NCBI RefSeq assembly: GCF_047948215.1 | Contig: NC_134463.1 | Coordinates: 100,468,657 to 100,532,656 of the forward strand | Reading direction: 5' to 3' | Origin: Lycorma delicatula | Taxonomy: Eukaryota > Arthropoda > Insecta > Hemiptera > Fulgoridae | Length of the DNA stretch: 64,000 nt | Shown: positions 33,885-44,811 of the stretch, piece by piece | Numbering within the stretch: the first letter of the stretch is position 1 | Layout of the letters: the number at the start of each line of letters is the position of its first letter | Program-made: the position numbers and the translations under genes | Notes under the pieces: generated by a model | The model's database searches: none | Told to the model about the DNA's origin: nothing | What the model saw: only the letters and a program-made list of their open reading frames with translations

Positions 33885-34600
33885 TAATCATCTGGTTTTC
33901 ATACTAGAAAACCGATATTTTATTTTACAATATTCTATAATAACAAATTAGATAAAATCTTACGTTTTTATATCAGCTCGCTTTTTACAACTTATTTTAT
34001 TTGAATCATCAGTTGTCTTACTTCTCCATTCGTTTTTATTTTGTACCGATTTATTTGCCTCATGGTTCATATTTTCAATCTTTGAAACTTTCAGCCTTAA
34101 CATTCACTAACTCTGGTTTGCTTAATATAAAAAAAAACATATTGTTTATCAACCTCCATTTTTTTAAAGATTTTTTCATAAAAAGGTCTTAAACTTCTTT
34201 TATATATATATATATATTTTATAGTTTTATGTTTTAATTTGTTTGGAATATGTGGAGATGCAATATTTTCAAAACTTTATAGTTTTTTAACACATTAAAA
34301 AAATACTCACGAAACTCATTAAATACAAAAAAGGTATCAGGCTGCATCTCATTACTCTACAAATATTCACTATTAACCAGTGATAACAAAAAAAATCTAC
34401 AAAACATCTGTTTCCGTTGACAATAAGAGATTTTCTTAAATAAAAAAATCCTACACTTGGTAAGAAAAAATTCAATTAATTAAGTCATTAAAATAAAATA
34501 AATTTCTCTAAATTAAAGAAAAAATTATACATATAAAATAAAAAAATTGTGAAAAGTAAGGCTGTGGTAAGGTATGACTAGGTGGAAGGGTAAGGCTTAT
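33885..34600. other. AT-rich, no gene seen
   Basis: AT-rich, with a TA run at 34200-34216. Nothing recognised before the SINE-1. Confidence 0.55.
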
Positions 34601-34605
34601 CCACC

Positions 34606-34896
34606 GGGTTGGTCTAGTGGTGAACGCGTCTTCCAAAATTAGCTGATTTGGAAGTCGAGAGTTCCAGCGTTCAAGTCCTAGGAAATTCAGTTATTTTTAC
34701 ACGGATTTGAATACTAGATCGTGGATACCGGTGTTCTTTGGCGGTTGGGTCTCAATTAACCACACATCTCAGGAACGGTTGAACTGAGACTGTACAAGAC
34801 CACACTTCATTTACACTCATACATATCATCCTCATTCATCCTCTGAAGTAATACCTGAACCGTAATTCCCGGAGGCTAAACAGGAAAAAGAAAGAC
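34606..34896 (+). mobile_element. SINE-1, best-preserved full-length copy
   Basis: Reference copy for the family, about 290 bp. The tRNA-like head is GGTTGGTCTAGTGGTGAACG (A box at about 34609-34620) and the B box is GTTCAAGTCC (34669-34678). The tRNA-unrelated body follows, with TAGATCGTGGATACCGG, CAATTAACCACACATCTCAG, GACTGTACAAGACCACACTT, CATCCTCATTCATCCTCTG and the tail GGAGGCTAAACAGGAAAAAG. It has no protein. It would be transcribed by polymerase III and mobilised by a LINE, which I cannot identify from the tail alone. Clear flanking duplications were not found. Confidence 0.9.
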
Positions 34897-34899
34897 TAA

Positions 34900-35435
34900 T
34901 CGGCGATCATATCTGTGCGTGGAAACAGTATATAAGATTCTTTGAAGAATTTCCTGGAATAAGCGACAATTACTATGTTATATTTCATGTTTATATAAAT
35001 GTATATTTCGGGACGAAACAGTTAAGTCCTTAGAATCATTACATAAAATTCTAAATTCTATCTGTGTAATAAAACAATAAAATTTATTAAAATTCATAAA
35101 TTTTTATGGTCTTTTAAAAAATAAAAGTATTCAGATCGATCACCCTTTATGTTTTGGATTTATTTAAACGTTTTTGTTAGAGAGCAACTTAATTGTAAGT
35201 GGAACCTCTCAGAAAGGTCAGAATCAGATCACTGTCGGCTGTTACAACCGACAGCATTTTACAATCGTCCCTAATATTTTTTATTAGTCTTCGATTTTAT
35301 CTGATTACTTCTTTACTTCCCTGCCCTATCTCTTTATCTTCGCTTTGAATTGATTGTTATGTTATACCTCCTTCTTCCTCTTTCAATCCTTCTTTCCAGA
35401 ATAAATAAAAAATGTTTTTGTTATAAAAACGAATC
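34900..35435. other. AT-rich, no gene seen
   Basis: Contains a small inverted repeat near 35236-35252 (CTGTCGGCTGTTACAACCGACAG). No coding signal. Confidence 0.5.
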
Positions 35436-35439
35436 AGAA

Positions 35440-35720
35440 ATTTCAACAGAGAGTATGCACGTTTCGTGTCGATGCAGCCGTCCTGGCCGTTGAAGAGGAC
35501 ACTAACTTGGCTAGAATGAAGCAATAATCGGTGTTAGACCTAATCGACGAGTGGCTAACAAATTAAAGAGTAAAAGTAAATCCGAATAAGTGAAGTCATA
35601 TTACGTTTGCACTGAAATGATGTGACTGATCCGAAGTGCATTTGAACGGGGTCGACAACCCGCCACCATGATCGGGTTCGGTACTTTGGGCTCCATCTTG
35701 ATCGTCGTTTAACGTGAAAG
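35440..35720 (+). mobile_element. Jockey-clade LINE relic, RT palm region
   Basis: Plus strand reads FRVDAAVLAVEEDTNLARMK, SVLDLIDEWLTN, VKVNPNK, SHITFALK and SEVHLNGVDNPPP, ending at the LGLHLD-type segment near 35695-35715. The active-site FADD has become FRVD. Stops interrupt between blocks. Only about 280 bp remain; the relic ends in a TA-run hairpin. Confidence 0.82.
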
Positions 35721-35757
35721 TTTATATATATATATATATATATATATACTTTCACGT
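35712..35757. repeat. (TA)n hairpin with ACGTGAAAGT arms
   Basis: ACGTGAAAGT (35712-35721) and its reverse complement (35748-35757) flank a TA run. The left arm is the end of the Jockey fragment, so the right arm is an inverted duplicate of it. Confidence 0.8.
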
Positions 35758-35939
35758 TTCACTTTCTGATATATATATATATATGTGTGTATATTATCTT
35801 CTTTATTATTTAAATACTTCAGATGATGTTAACATTAAACAATGTAGGGTTTTAAAAATACGCCAAACCAAACTCCCCTCTTTTTAACTCTATATATCAA
35901 TTACAGAATTAATGGAAATTTTTACACTTTATAAAAATC

Positions 35940-36290
35940 CAAATATAGAACATATATTTAAATGTTGAAAATCTGTTTTGTTTAACATGTTTAGCATTTT
36001 AATATATGTATGTATTTTATAGACAATTAAGGAATTTTTTTTAAATTGTTAACTTGGACAATAAGTAGACACAGGTTACAAACATCCATATATACTACTG
36101 ATATTTGAATGTTCAAAACCTGTTTAACATTGTGGTTAGCACTTTAATATATATATGTATTTTATAGATAGAATTAAGGAATTTTTTAAAAATTTGTTAA
36201 CTTGGACAATGAGGAGATACAGGTTACAAACATCCAAATATACTACCGATATTTGAATGTTCAAAACCTGTTTTATTTAACATCATGTTT
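35940..36290. repeat. Tandem repeat, ~148-bp period, about 2.3 units
   Basis: GTTAACTTGGACA occurs at 36048 and 36196; ACAGGTTACAAACATCCA and ATTTGAATGTTCAAAACCTG likewise recur at the same spacing. Units are AT-rich and diverged. The region may be a satellite relic. Confidence 0.8.
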
Positions 36291-36294
36291 GGTC

Positions 36295-37020
36295 CATTTA
36301 ATATTTTTTGTAAAATTTGATATTTAGATCATTCTCTCTGTTAAGTATAATATCCATCTTTTAAACTTTGTTCCATGTAGATCGCGTTTATTTGATAATA
36401 TTAATATTTTTATATTTAATTTATGTTTAAATTTCATAAATTTCTAAATATTTAATTATAAACTGTTGGTAATCAATATTATTTAAACACTAAAATGTCC
36501 AACTATTTCAATATCTCTTATAGGTTAGAGTGGTGTTTAATGAATGTCTAGTTCTCTGAATTTATGTTTTTGAAAATGTAAAATTACTTATCTTCATTTC
36601 CTAGGAAACGTTAAAAAAATTTACAACAATCAATTATAATTTTATTAATATAAACGCCTATTCATTTAAATAGATTTGTAAATTATAAATTATATTAGAA
36701 ATCAGAGAAATAATTTGAAATTAGAGAAAAAGAAAGGACGGGTATCGCTTGAACATAAGTAAATCCGTATTTTATTTCTAAACTATTTAAATTACTCTTT
36801 CAAATCATAGGGAAAATTTCTGTGATTCTACCTTATATAACAGATAATTCTTAACAATATTTGACTGCAGATAAATAAAAAACAATAAAATACAAACCCG
36901 CTCACCAAACTGAGTCCTTTAACACACATAATCCAGCGACATAAATGAATTTAGTACCTGATCTTTTAATACGATTTGAGAAAAAATAATATTTACGTAG
37001 AATATGAACTCAGAGTTATA
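36295..37020. other. AT-rich, no gene seen
   Basis: AT-rich sequence up to the 3' end of the Helitron. No signal recognised. Confidence 0.55.
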
Positions 37021-37037
37021 AAAACATTAGCTTTTAC

Positions 37038-37055
37038 CCGCGGCTTCGCTCGCGG
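37038..37055 (-). repeat. Helitron 3'-terminal hairpin
   Basis: Minus strand CCGCGAGCGAAGCCGCGG: a CCGCG/CGCGG stem, one unpaired pair position, then GC-GAA-GC. It lies seven bases before the CTAA end, matching the position of the terminator hairpin in Helitrons. Confidence 0.88.
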
Positions 37056-37058
37056 AAC

Positions 37059-38717
37059 CTTTAAACGAAATACGCGAGCCACTATGTCATGTCGATCAGT
37101 GGCTTTAGTTACATCTTGCCACGAAGGATTACAGGTAAAAGTTACAAAGAGGTCAGGCCTGCCGTAAGTTTGTACGTAAACGAAATCGTCTTGAGTGTAT
37201 TCATGCAGATAACGGGGATTGTTCACAAAAGTAGAAGGCAGAATAACCATCTTGCCTATATCGTTAGGTCTAATATTACCATCTTCGCTAATCGCATCTT
37301 GTAGATGAATGTAATTTTCAGCTCGTAATTTCATCTGGTTTATAGAAATGTAACGAAGGCGTTCGCTCTCTACTTTAATATACATATCTATCAAGAATTG
37401 ATGAAAGAGTTGCCTTGACCGCGAAAGGAGATTGAAGTCGTGCTCTCGAAGCATCATGTGATACGCATAAAAATCCATGCAGGAAACTTTATTATTGGGA
37501 ACTGGCTGTCTTGTTGTTGGATTAATGACTGGAATATTGAAACGATATCCTGGCTCACCTTTACTGAAAATTAACGGGTACTGCAAGGCATCATAAAATT
37601 TATGAGTATCGGCTACGCGTTTCAGCGTATTATTATGTGCCCGTAACACTATGTCTCGTGGAGAGCATCGGTCACCAGTAACCAAAACAGCAACTTCATT
37701 GATCATCGGCGCATTATAACGCCTCTCATGTTCGCCACGTGGAATCCGATCAGCATGAATGACCACTATGTAATTTTCTGGAGGCCAGTTTTCTATTGCA
37801 CTTTTAAAGGTATTTACCAACAAATTGTGGCTTTATAACATTCGTTGAATTTTCAATACTGTATCTCTTTCGACTCCTTCAATATACTGACAATGACGGT
37901 TTACTTCATTTTCTTCATCACCCGTAAAATACATCTGCAAAAATTTATGCTGTTCATTATCTGCTGGAAAAAGTGATCCAATTTGATGATATATCTGTCC
38001 TTGTACAGTAAAAGTTGTTGAAAATCCGGGCATTCTTATCACTTTATCTACTCCAAAGGATATCATTTGGAAGCAAGAGTTATACTTTCTGATTTTACTT
38101 AAAAATTGCTTCGACTCATCTGTAACACTTAAATATAGAGTTTTCAAAGGCTACTCTGGTTCACCAAGTAAAGGAAGCGAAACTTTACCACTGGAACAGC
38201 ACATTCCAGCAGTTTCATCTTTCCATTTCAAAGCATCGGAATGCTGACATTTTCTGTTCATTGAGCCGATACCAATTAAAGAATGCTTATGGTATTTAAG
38301 CGAAGGATCATATTGAAATCCAGAATTATTAAATACAGACCAATTGTTACGCATGAAATTTCGACGGCGCGCGATTTGCATCTCTGCATGAACGATTCTT
38401 CTCGCCTGCGATTGTTCTGGAGTTTCTCTCGTTCTTATAGCTGCCTGCTGTTCAGCTTGTCGTTCTAAACGAATTTGTGTTTGAATTGGCATTTCAGCTG
38501 CTCTTAAGGAAGCTTGACGTTCAGCTCGCTGATCTAACCTTTCTTGTCTCTGAGAAGTTGTTTCACCAGCTCTCAAAGCACATTGTCGCCTCGCTTGCTG
38601 TTGTCCTCTTAGTTCTGCGTGAATGAAAGATTTTTGAGTTCGAGCAACTTTTGCCGTCCCGGCCCGTGATGAATCCCTGGACAGGTTAGACAGGTTAGAT
38701 TTGCCCTTCCGAGGCAT
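37059..38717 (-). pseudogene. Helitron Rep/helicase, N-terminal region
   Basis: One frame of about 550 codons from ATG at 38717, interrupted by two in-frame stops (TAG near 38151, TAA near 37833). Residues about 1-120 are a Gln/Arg/Ala-rich repeat (QARRQCALRAGETTSQRQ and similar). Then come the Helitron N-terminal blocks: FRVDK-like GVDKVIRMPGFSTTF, GQIYHQIGSLFPADNEQHKF, YIVVIHADRIPRGEHERRYN, DALQYPLIFSKGEPGYRF, MDFYAYHMMLREHDFN, ESERLRYISINQMKLRAENY and YGRPDLFVTFTCNPSWQDV, ending at DIVARVFRLK. The HUH motif that normally follows is missing, so no nicking activity is possible. Confidence 0.9.
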
Positions 38718-39263
38718 TTTAGAAAAAAAAAACAGAGTAAAAACTGAAAAAAGCGTTAGAAGTAAAACAATAAACAGGCACCTAACCTAAAGAAACTGGA
38801 AAAGTTTTAGTATTGCTTAGAAGTGACAGAAGAATAACAATAAATATAGAAGGATTCGAAACAGCAGAAGCACTAAACTCAATTGAATAGTGACTTGACC
38901 GTCGGTATTACAGTGTTGAATCGGCACTTTATTTTATTTACTTACTGGAACGCCAGATGGCGTTGAATTTGGTCAAATTTTTTGTCGGACGATCATACCT
39001 ACCAATATAAATTTTTTTACCCTCCCGAAAAAATATTGTTTTTTTTTGTTTTTTTTACTAAAAAGTGTCCTGTGTTCTTCGCAATACCTTTGAGAATATG
39101 TGTACGAAGTTTCATGATGATCGATTGAGTAGTTTCTGCGTGAAAGCGTAACAAACAAACTCACATTCCCATTTATAATATTAGTAAGGATTAAAATACT
39201 AAGGATCTTATTTCGAAAATGGACAATTCCTAAATTGCTATTATAAAAAAAAATAAGTCTTAC

Positions 39264-39647
39264 TTATATTCCCTGTCGTAAAGGCCAAAAGAAGGCGATA
39301 TTCTGAAAAATTTGATGGAATCGGTTCCCTGTCGATGATCTGTTGGCGTCACATGAATTCGTATAAAGAGGAGCGTCCCCTATTCCGTCGTTTTGGTGCG
39401 GCTCGTAAACTCTCCATTGCGTTTGTATGCGTCCCGGTAATTGGATTTTGAAAGGTAGCCGAGCGATTAAGAGTTTGTTGTGCAAAATTGTAATCTTGTA
39501 GATTAGTATATCATCATAACTCCGCCAAAATTCAGAGATTACGTTCGTCCCACCCATTATAAGGTTTAGTAACAACGCGTCTTTTGTTCGATTGAGGGCC
39601 GTATAAACGAAGAATTCTTTTGTTCCTCTCCAAATTTCCGCAAACAT
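39264..39647 (-). CDS. Unassigned 127-codon frame in orphan element
   Basis: Reads MFAEIWRGTKEFFVYTALNR, MGGTNVISEFWRSYDDILIY and RIQTQWRVYEPHQNDGIGDA. Residue balance is normal and the frame fills the left third of the inverted-repeat element. I recognise no transposase motif. It may be a fragment of a transposase or a captured sequence; translation is doubtful. Confidence 0.25.
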   Translation of the reverse strand: MFAEIWRGTKEFFVYTALNRTKDALLLNLIMGGTNVISEFWRSYDDILIYKITILHNKLLIARLPFKIQLPGRIQTQWRVYEPHQNDGIGDAPLYTNSCDANRSSTGNRFHQIFQNIAFFWPLRQGI

Positions 39648-40308
39648 TCACTGCTGAGAGAATAACACGCCCTCATATTTTATGATATTTTTGCAATGAA
39701 AAAGAGATTCGTCATTTTCCACGTTTAGACCATTCCTACCTATTATATTACTGTATTACGGAGTTAACAAGCATACACGCAATTTCCTTACAAAATATTT
39801 ACAACTAGTTACAGCGGCACTATTTGTACCAAATTTTTCGTTACAAAACTTAAAACTGATATATTATTTATTACAAGCGTACATGAAATACACAACTTCC
39901 AAACTAAGTGTCCTGTTTTGCGGCCACGTACTGCTTCTAAAACCAGCAGAATTACGACAGCTCGTCTTTGTACAGCGCCATTTATCTTCCCTGTCGCTTA
40001 ACAAAAGAAACATCTCATGACTCTATATGAAAAACCTAGGTTTATGTAAAATCTATGAAGACTGTACAAAACGAATACCGTGTTGTTTAACCGGCACCTC
40101 ACGGGTTAAGTCAATCAAACCCACGTCGGATAAAAGTAACGAGCCGTGCACAAGCACAGCAAGCACGCGTAGTATACGTGACAAAAATCATTGATTCCTC
40201 CGACTAGTGTACAGCCAGCGACGTAACTATGATAAGACAGGTTGAAATATGTTTGCTATAATAAGAGATAAGATAAACATTACCAATTTAATATTGTATA
40301 TTAATATA

Positions 40309-40358
40309 TAATGTAAATTATATAATTTACATTACGTAAATTATTTAATTTACGTAAT
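40309..40358. repeat. Two overlapping perfect palindromes
   Basis: TAATGTAAATTAT with its reverse complement (40309-40334, no spacer) overlaps ATTACGTAAATTA-TT-TAATTTACGTAAT (40331-40358). Both are near the right end of the orphan element. Confidence 0.8.
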
Positions 40359-40419
40359 GATATTAGTAGTAGTAATTCAGACTTAGGGACCTAACTTCTT
40401 TCGAAATAAGATCCAAAAA

Positions 40420-40682
40420 GAATATTGATTTTCATTATACAGCTGAACCTTGGTATAAATACAGTGAACATATCAATGGTAAAACTAAATCTAACCCGTA
40501 ATTCGATGGACTTGAAATGGTAATGTGCAAAAGTGTATTTGGCTTAGTGATAAAGGGAAGAGGAGACCATTTCAATTCTCACTTTCCTTAGTAAGCTTGC
40601 ATTGAAAGTTTATTCTTGAGAATGTCTGTATTATTTTCGTAAATAACTTCTGACTCATTTTAGAACGATCATGCTGCTTAAC

Positions 40683-40724
<42 letters not shown>

Positions 40725-41580
40725 ATTAAATATTAAAGTACACAGAAAAAATATTAAATGATACAATGTAACAGAAATGACGGATAAACAAAGTTACTAA
40801 AACATTGTTATTTTAGGCAAATTTTTTTTAGCCTAATTAGTGTTTTATTGTGTCCTTAAAATTGACAAGTACTCGTCAAAAGAATAAGAATTATTATGAA
40901 GGCAAGAAATCTCCAGTACGTAATTTATTAACTTCTTAAACTATTTCATGCAAGTGTAATAAAAATCATCTTGCAATTTATTATGAAGACTATTTATACA
41001 CGTGTTTCGTATTCTAGGTATATTTTCTTTGTTTTCAGTTCATACTAACACTGTATAACAACAACAAAAACAGCTCAAGAAATCCTTGACACGTCAATGT
41101 AAATGTTCTAAACATCACAATGGTGTGCAAACATAGGTAAATAACATTGTTTGATTTATATTATTATATGGGTTATATGACCTTCAGGTGTGTAAAGCTA
41201 TGTAACCTTAGGCCTGCAAGCTTTTTTATGTCGACAGTTAGGCCTATAGAAAGATACATTTATTACGTTAAATGTAGAGAGTTAAATGTGGATCTATCAG
41301 ATACGGTCACTTTAACTGACAATAATATTGTTATTATAACCCTATAACCTGAATTCATAAAAGCTGCATTATGAACAAGTTCAATCACCTATGAAATTCT
41401 ATCTTTACAAAATCAAAACATCTAGTTTCTTTGTCAACTTTGATTTGCTAGTTAAAAGGATCTTACCAATTTTTCTTTAGTTTGTCATTTAACTAATTTC
41501 ATTCTTTTCTGCATTTTTTAATATAATTAACTCGATAGTAACCGTTTCTATTGCTTTTTTCTTAAATATTCCTTCGTTTA
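40420..41580. other. AT-rich, no gene seen; (TA)n at 40684-40718
   Basis: AT-rich spacer holding a 35-bp TA run. The 66-codon frame at 41147-41347 has no recognised domain. Confidence 0.55.
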
Positions 41581-41586
41581 TAAATA

Positions 41587-42050
41587 CAGAGTGTATAATA
41601 CTCTGTGACTTCATAATCTACTCTGCTCGTAAAAATAATGGAAAAAGTTCATATAAACATATGTTCTAAAATGCTTCGTTTGCGAGTTACGACTAGTGAA
41701 AAAGTTCGCTCCTGGTGAAAAGAGGTCATATAGGAATTTGTAGAACGCTATTAAAGGATCAGAATCACTGATTTATTACGAATTTTAACCTAAAAAATCG
41801 AATAAAATAAGTTCTTCTGCAGCAGTTTTTGAGAAATTTGGGGTGAAAGTCAAATAATTACGGTAAAAAATCCTGTTTTTTATGTTTGACGTACAATATT
41901 TTTCTTTAATGAGTATAAAAAACATAAAGCTTTTAAATAGAACTTGTAGAGTATTAAATTCTGAGAAAAATGGTTTAAGATAAGTTGAATAAAACAAAGA
42001 AAAGTTAGAAAAATTCTAATTTTGTTGAGGAACATACTACATGTACATTA
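41587..42050 (+). repeat. Left long terminal inverted repeat
   Basis: Matches, in inverse, 44819-45093 and then 43216-43442. Shared blocks include AATGGAAAAAGTTCATATAA, GCGAGTTACGACTAGTGAAA, TTTTGAGAAATTTGGGGTG, ATCCTGTTTTTTATGTTTGA and GAATAAAACAAAGAAAAGTT. Inner limit is approximate. Confidence 0.85.
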
Positions 42051-42450
42051 CTACATTTGTCATAAAAGTACTTATTTCATGTAAACAAAAAACAAATTAT
42101 TTTTTGGTGATGTGAAAAATTAGTAAAAAACATTTTACTAATAAAAATAAATTGCTTTAAAAAAACAAAAAAAAATGGAAATTACCCAACAACTGTAAAA
42201 TAAAAATTAGTTAAGTAATAATTATTCATTAACGTCAAATACAATAAATAATTTGAAAAATTATTTCAAAGTTGGGAATAAAATAACAACAGTTGATCAA
42301 CAAAGCGCAATACCGTATTGCGCTTACCATTATGCGCTAATAAATCATTCTCTAAGGTAGAGAATGAATAGGGTACTGTAAACTGTATTGTAGTTATGAA
42401 AGTTTTCTGTGAATTTTAGTTTGAACGTGATCGTTCTGCCATTGAAATAA

Positions 42451-43215
42451 TGTTGTAAGTATTTACAACAGAGGAATATGCTGATATGGTATTCATTCTG
42501 GACATGTATAATGGTAATACCCAAATATTATGATAAAGCTGCTGCTTGCTGTAAATATGAAATCCGTTTTCCGAATCGCAGAATTTCAGATTCTAAAAAA
42601 ATTAGCGCAACTTTTCACAATATTCCGGAAACAAGTTCAATAACTAGTATTCGTAGCAGCTACAAACGATCTATCCAGCATGAGACTGTTATTCATGAAA
42701 TTATTATCCATGCGGTTCAGTGCAGTCCAGGCATTAGTACACAACGTCTTTCCAAGAGGATAGGAGTTTCGCATTCGATGGTTTAAAGGTCACTTAAACA
42801 AAACAAGTTTTATCCTTATCATAAACAGACAGTAGAATAACTACACCCAGAACACGGTCCGCTTCGCTTGGAATTCTGCCACTGGTCGAATGCACAAAGT
42901 ATACTTCCAGCACGACGGCGCGCCTTCCTATTTCTGTTGCGCTGTTTCCACTCACTTAAATCATCACTTCCCTGAAAAATCGATCCGTCGTGGAGGTCCA
43001 CATTCCTAGCCACCAAGATCCCTGATCTAACACCTTTAAATTTTTACGACTGGGGTGGACAGAACCAATTCTCGTGAGGAATTAATTGTCCGCATTATTA
43101 AGATGCGACCGAGCAACTTAAGGACAGCCCAAAGAACTAATAGAAGTTACTAAGCAGTGCAGAAACGTGCCAAGAAATGTGTTGAAAATGGTGGGCTCAT
43201 TTTTGAACATTTATT
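42451..43215 (+). pseudogene. DDE transposase relic (DUF4817 N-terminus)
   Basis: Pieces in three frames. N-terminus: FTTEEYADMVFILDMYNGN (42457-42513), then an open frame with RFPNRRISDSKKISATFHN and GISTQRLSKRIGVSHSMV (42530-42783), the paired helix-turn-helix region that binds the terminal repeats. Later: PLRLEFCHWSN (about 42862), then KIPDLTPLNFYDWG (about 43015-43056), which is the third catalytic Asp region of IS630/mariner-type transposases (usually SPDLTPLDF.LWG). The FQQDGAP second-Asp region is unrecognisable near 42910. Multiple stops; inactive. Confidence 0.82.
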
Positions 43216-43442
43216 ATAAACTGGTACGTATAATGTACATTGGTCTAGCGTAAGTTTCTAAATGAAATTCGAATTTTTTAACTTTTCTTTGTTTTATTCA
43301 AATTATCTTACATCAGTTTATTCAAAATTAAATTCTTTATCATTTTTGTTTAAAATTATTATATGTTTATTACTCCTTTAACAAAATTATTCTAAGTCAA
43401 ACATAAAAAAACAGGATTTCTTTTTACCCCAATTTATTGGTT
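43216..43442 (-). repeat. Right terminal inverted repeat, inner part
   Basis: Inverse of about 41860-42050. The boundary with LINE-B is the ATTGGTT duplication at 43436-43442. Confidence 0.8.
43436..43442. repeat. Short duplication flanking LINE-B, left
   Basis: ATTGGTT, repeated at 44812-44818 after the poly(A) run. The match is only 7 bp, but both copies fall at the exact breakpoints of the inverted repeat. Confidence 0.65.
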
Positions 43443-44811
43443 TTCGGGATACCTTTAGAATTACTGTGTAGCTCAGGTGAAGAAGCGATAGATAGATTAT
43501 TTAAACTGGTGTGTAATGCTTACGAAAAAGGGAATGTTCCGTCAGACTTCAAAAAGAGTGTTACTATCACGATACCAAAGAAAGCAGGAGCAGATAAATG
43601 TGAAAAATACAGAACAATCAGCTTAACTACTTACGCATCAAAAATCTTAACTAGAATTATGTACAGAAAAATTGAGAGGTGAGTGGAAGAAGTCCTAGGA
43701 GAAGACCAATTTGGTTTCAGGAAAAGTATAAGGATAAGGGAAGCAATTTTAACGCTCAGATTAATAGTAGATGGAAGATCAAAGAAAAACAAACCAACAT
43801 ACTTGGCATTTATAGACTTATATAAAAGGCGTTACTATAGAAAAGGCATTTGATAACGTAGACTGGAATAAAATGTTCAGCATTTAAAAAAAATTAGGGT
43901 TCAAGTATAGAGATAGAACAATTACTAATATTTACAGAAACCAAACTGCAACAGTAATAATCGGAGAACATAAGAAAGAAGCCGTAATAAAAAAGGGAGT
44001 CCGACAAGGATGTTCGCGCAAGGTGAAAAGATAATGATGCTACGATTTGCTGACATAGAATTCTAGCTGAGAATAAAAGAAATTTAGAAGAAACAATAAA
44101 TAGCATAGATGAAGTCCTACACAAGAAATACCGCTTGAAAATGAACAAGAACAAAATGAAAATAAGGAAAACTAGTAGAAATGATGTAGATTGACCACCG
44201 GATATAAAAAGAGGAAGAGAAAAGATAACGGAGGTGAAGAAACCTATTATTTGGGAAGTAGAATTACTAAAGGTGGACGAAGCAGGAGCGATATAAAATA
44301 CCGAATGGCAGAGGCGAAACGAGCTTTCAGTCAGAAATATAGTTTGCTTACATCAAATATGAATTCATCAGGAAAACATTTTTGAAAGTATATGTTTGAA
44401 GCGTAGCTTTATATGGAAGTGAACCTTGGACGAGCGGAGTACCTGAAAAGAAAAGATTAGAAGCTTTTGAAATGCAGTGTTATAGGAGAATGTTAAAAAT
44501 CAAGTGAGTGGATAAAGTGACAAGTGAAGAGGTGTTGCGGCAAATTGTTGAAGAAAGAACATTTGGAAAAATATAGTTTAAAGAAGACACCGACTTATAC
44601 AACACATATTAAGACATCCTGGAATAGTCGCTTTGATACTGGAGGGACAAGTGATGTGAAAATTTGAGCAGACCGGCAACGTTTGGAATATGTGAAACAA
44701 AATGTTAGGGATGTAGGATGTGAGGGGGATGCCGAAATGAAACGACTGGCACAAGACAGGGAATCTTGGAGAACTGCATCAAACCAGTCAAATGAGTGGA
44801 CACAAAAAAAA
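43443..44811 (+). mobile_element. LINE-B copy inside the transposon arm
   Basis: 5'-truncated non-LTR element encoding reverse transcriptase to C-terminus in several frames. Blocks: GIPLELLCSSGEEAIDRLFK, VPSDFKKSVTITIPKKAG, YRTISLTTYASKILTRIMYR, EVLGEDQFGFRKS, EKAFDNVDWNKMF, then VRQGCS joined directly to a GEKIMMLRFAD-like block, so about 40-50 codons before the active site are deleted. The active site reads FAD-I, one Asp short. Next YYLGSRITKGGRSRSDIKYR, AEAKRAFSQKYSLLTSNM and the C-terminal RLAQDRESWRTASNQSNEW. An A run (44804-44812) precedes a 7-bp duplication. Clade RTE-like, not certain. Confidence 0.85.

Larger units (their letters stand above)
37027..39190 (-). mobile_element. Internally deleted Helitron with both termini
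   Basis: Minus-strand rolling-circle transposon of 2164 bp. The 5' end is TCCTTACTAATATTATAAAT (39190 downward), a common insect Helitron start. The 3' end is a GC hairpin (37038-37055), seven bases, then CTAA (37030-37027). Host bases are A on the 5' side and T on the 3' side, the expected A|T insertion, with no target duplication. Inside is a Rep N-terminal coding relic (37059-38717). The HUH nuclease core and the helicase are deleted, the coding part joining the 3' hairpin directly near 37056. It could only have moved with proteins supplied by a complete relative. Confidence 0.92.
39203..40414. mobile_element. Orphan element bounded by 16-bp inverted repeats
   Basis: GGATCTTATTTCGAAA (39203-39218) and its exact reverse complement (40399-40414) bracket 1212 bp that is GC-richer than the surroundings. 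Further in, the match continues weakly (TCCTAA-type blocks), so terminal repeats of about 40 bp are possible. Inside is a 127-codon minus-strand frame (39264-39647) with no domain I recognise. A clear target-site duplication is not visible. The element lies 12 bp from the Helitron 5' end. A non-autonomous DNA transposon is the simplest reading; superfamily unknown. Confidence 0.5.

Noticed and set aside
37089..37304. Plus-strand frame of 71 codons
   Set aside because: Antisense shadow of the Helitron Rep coding relic.
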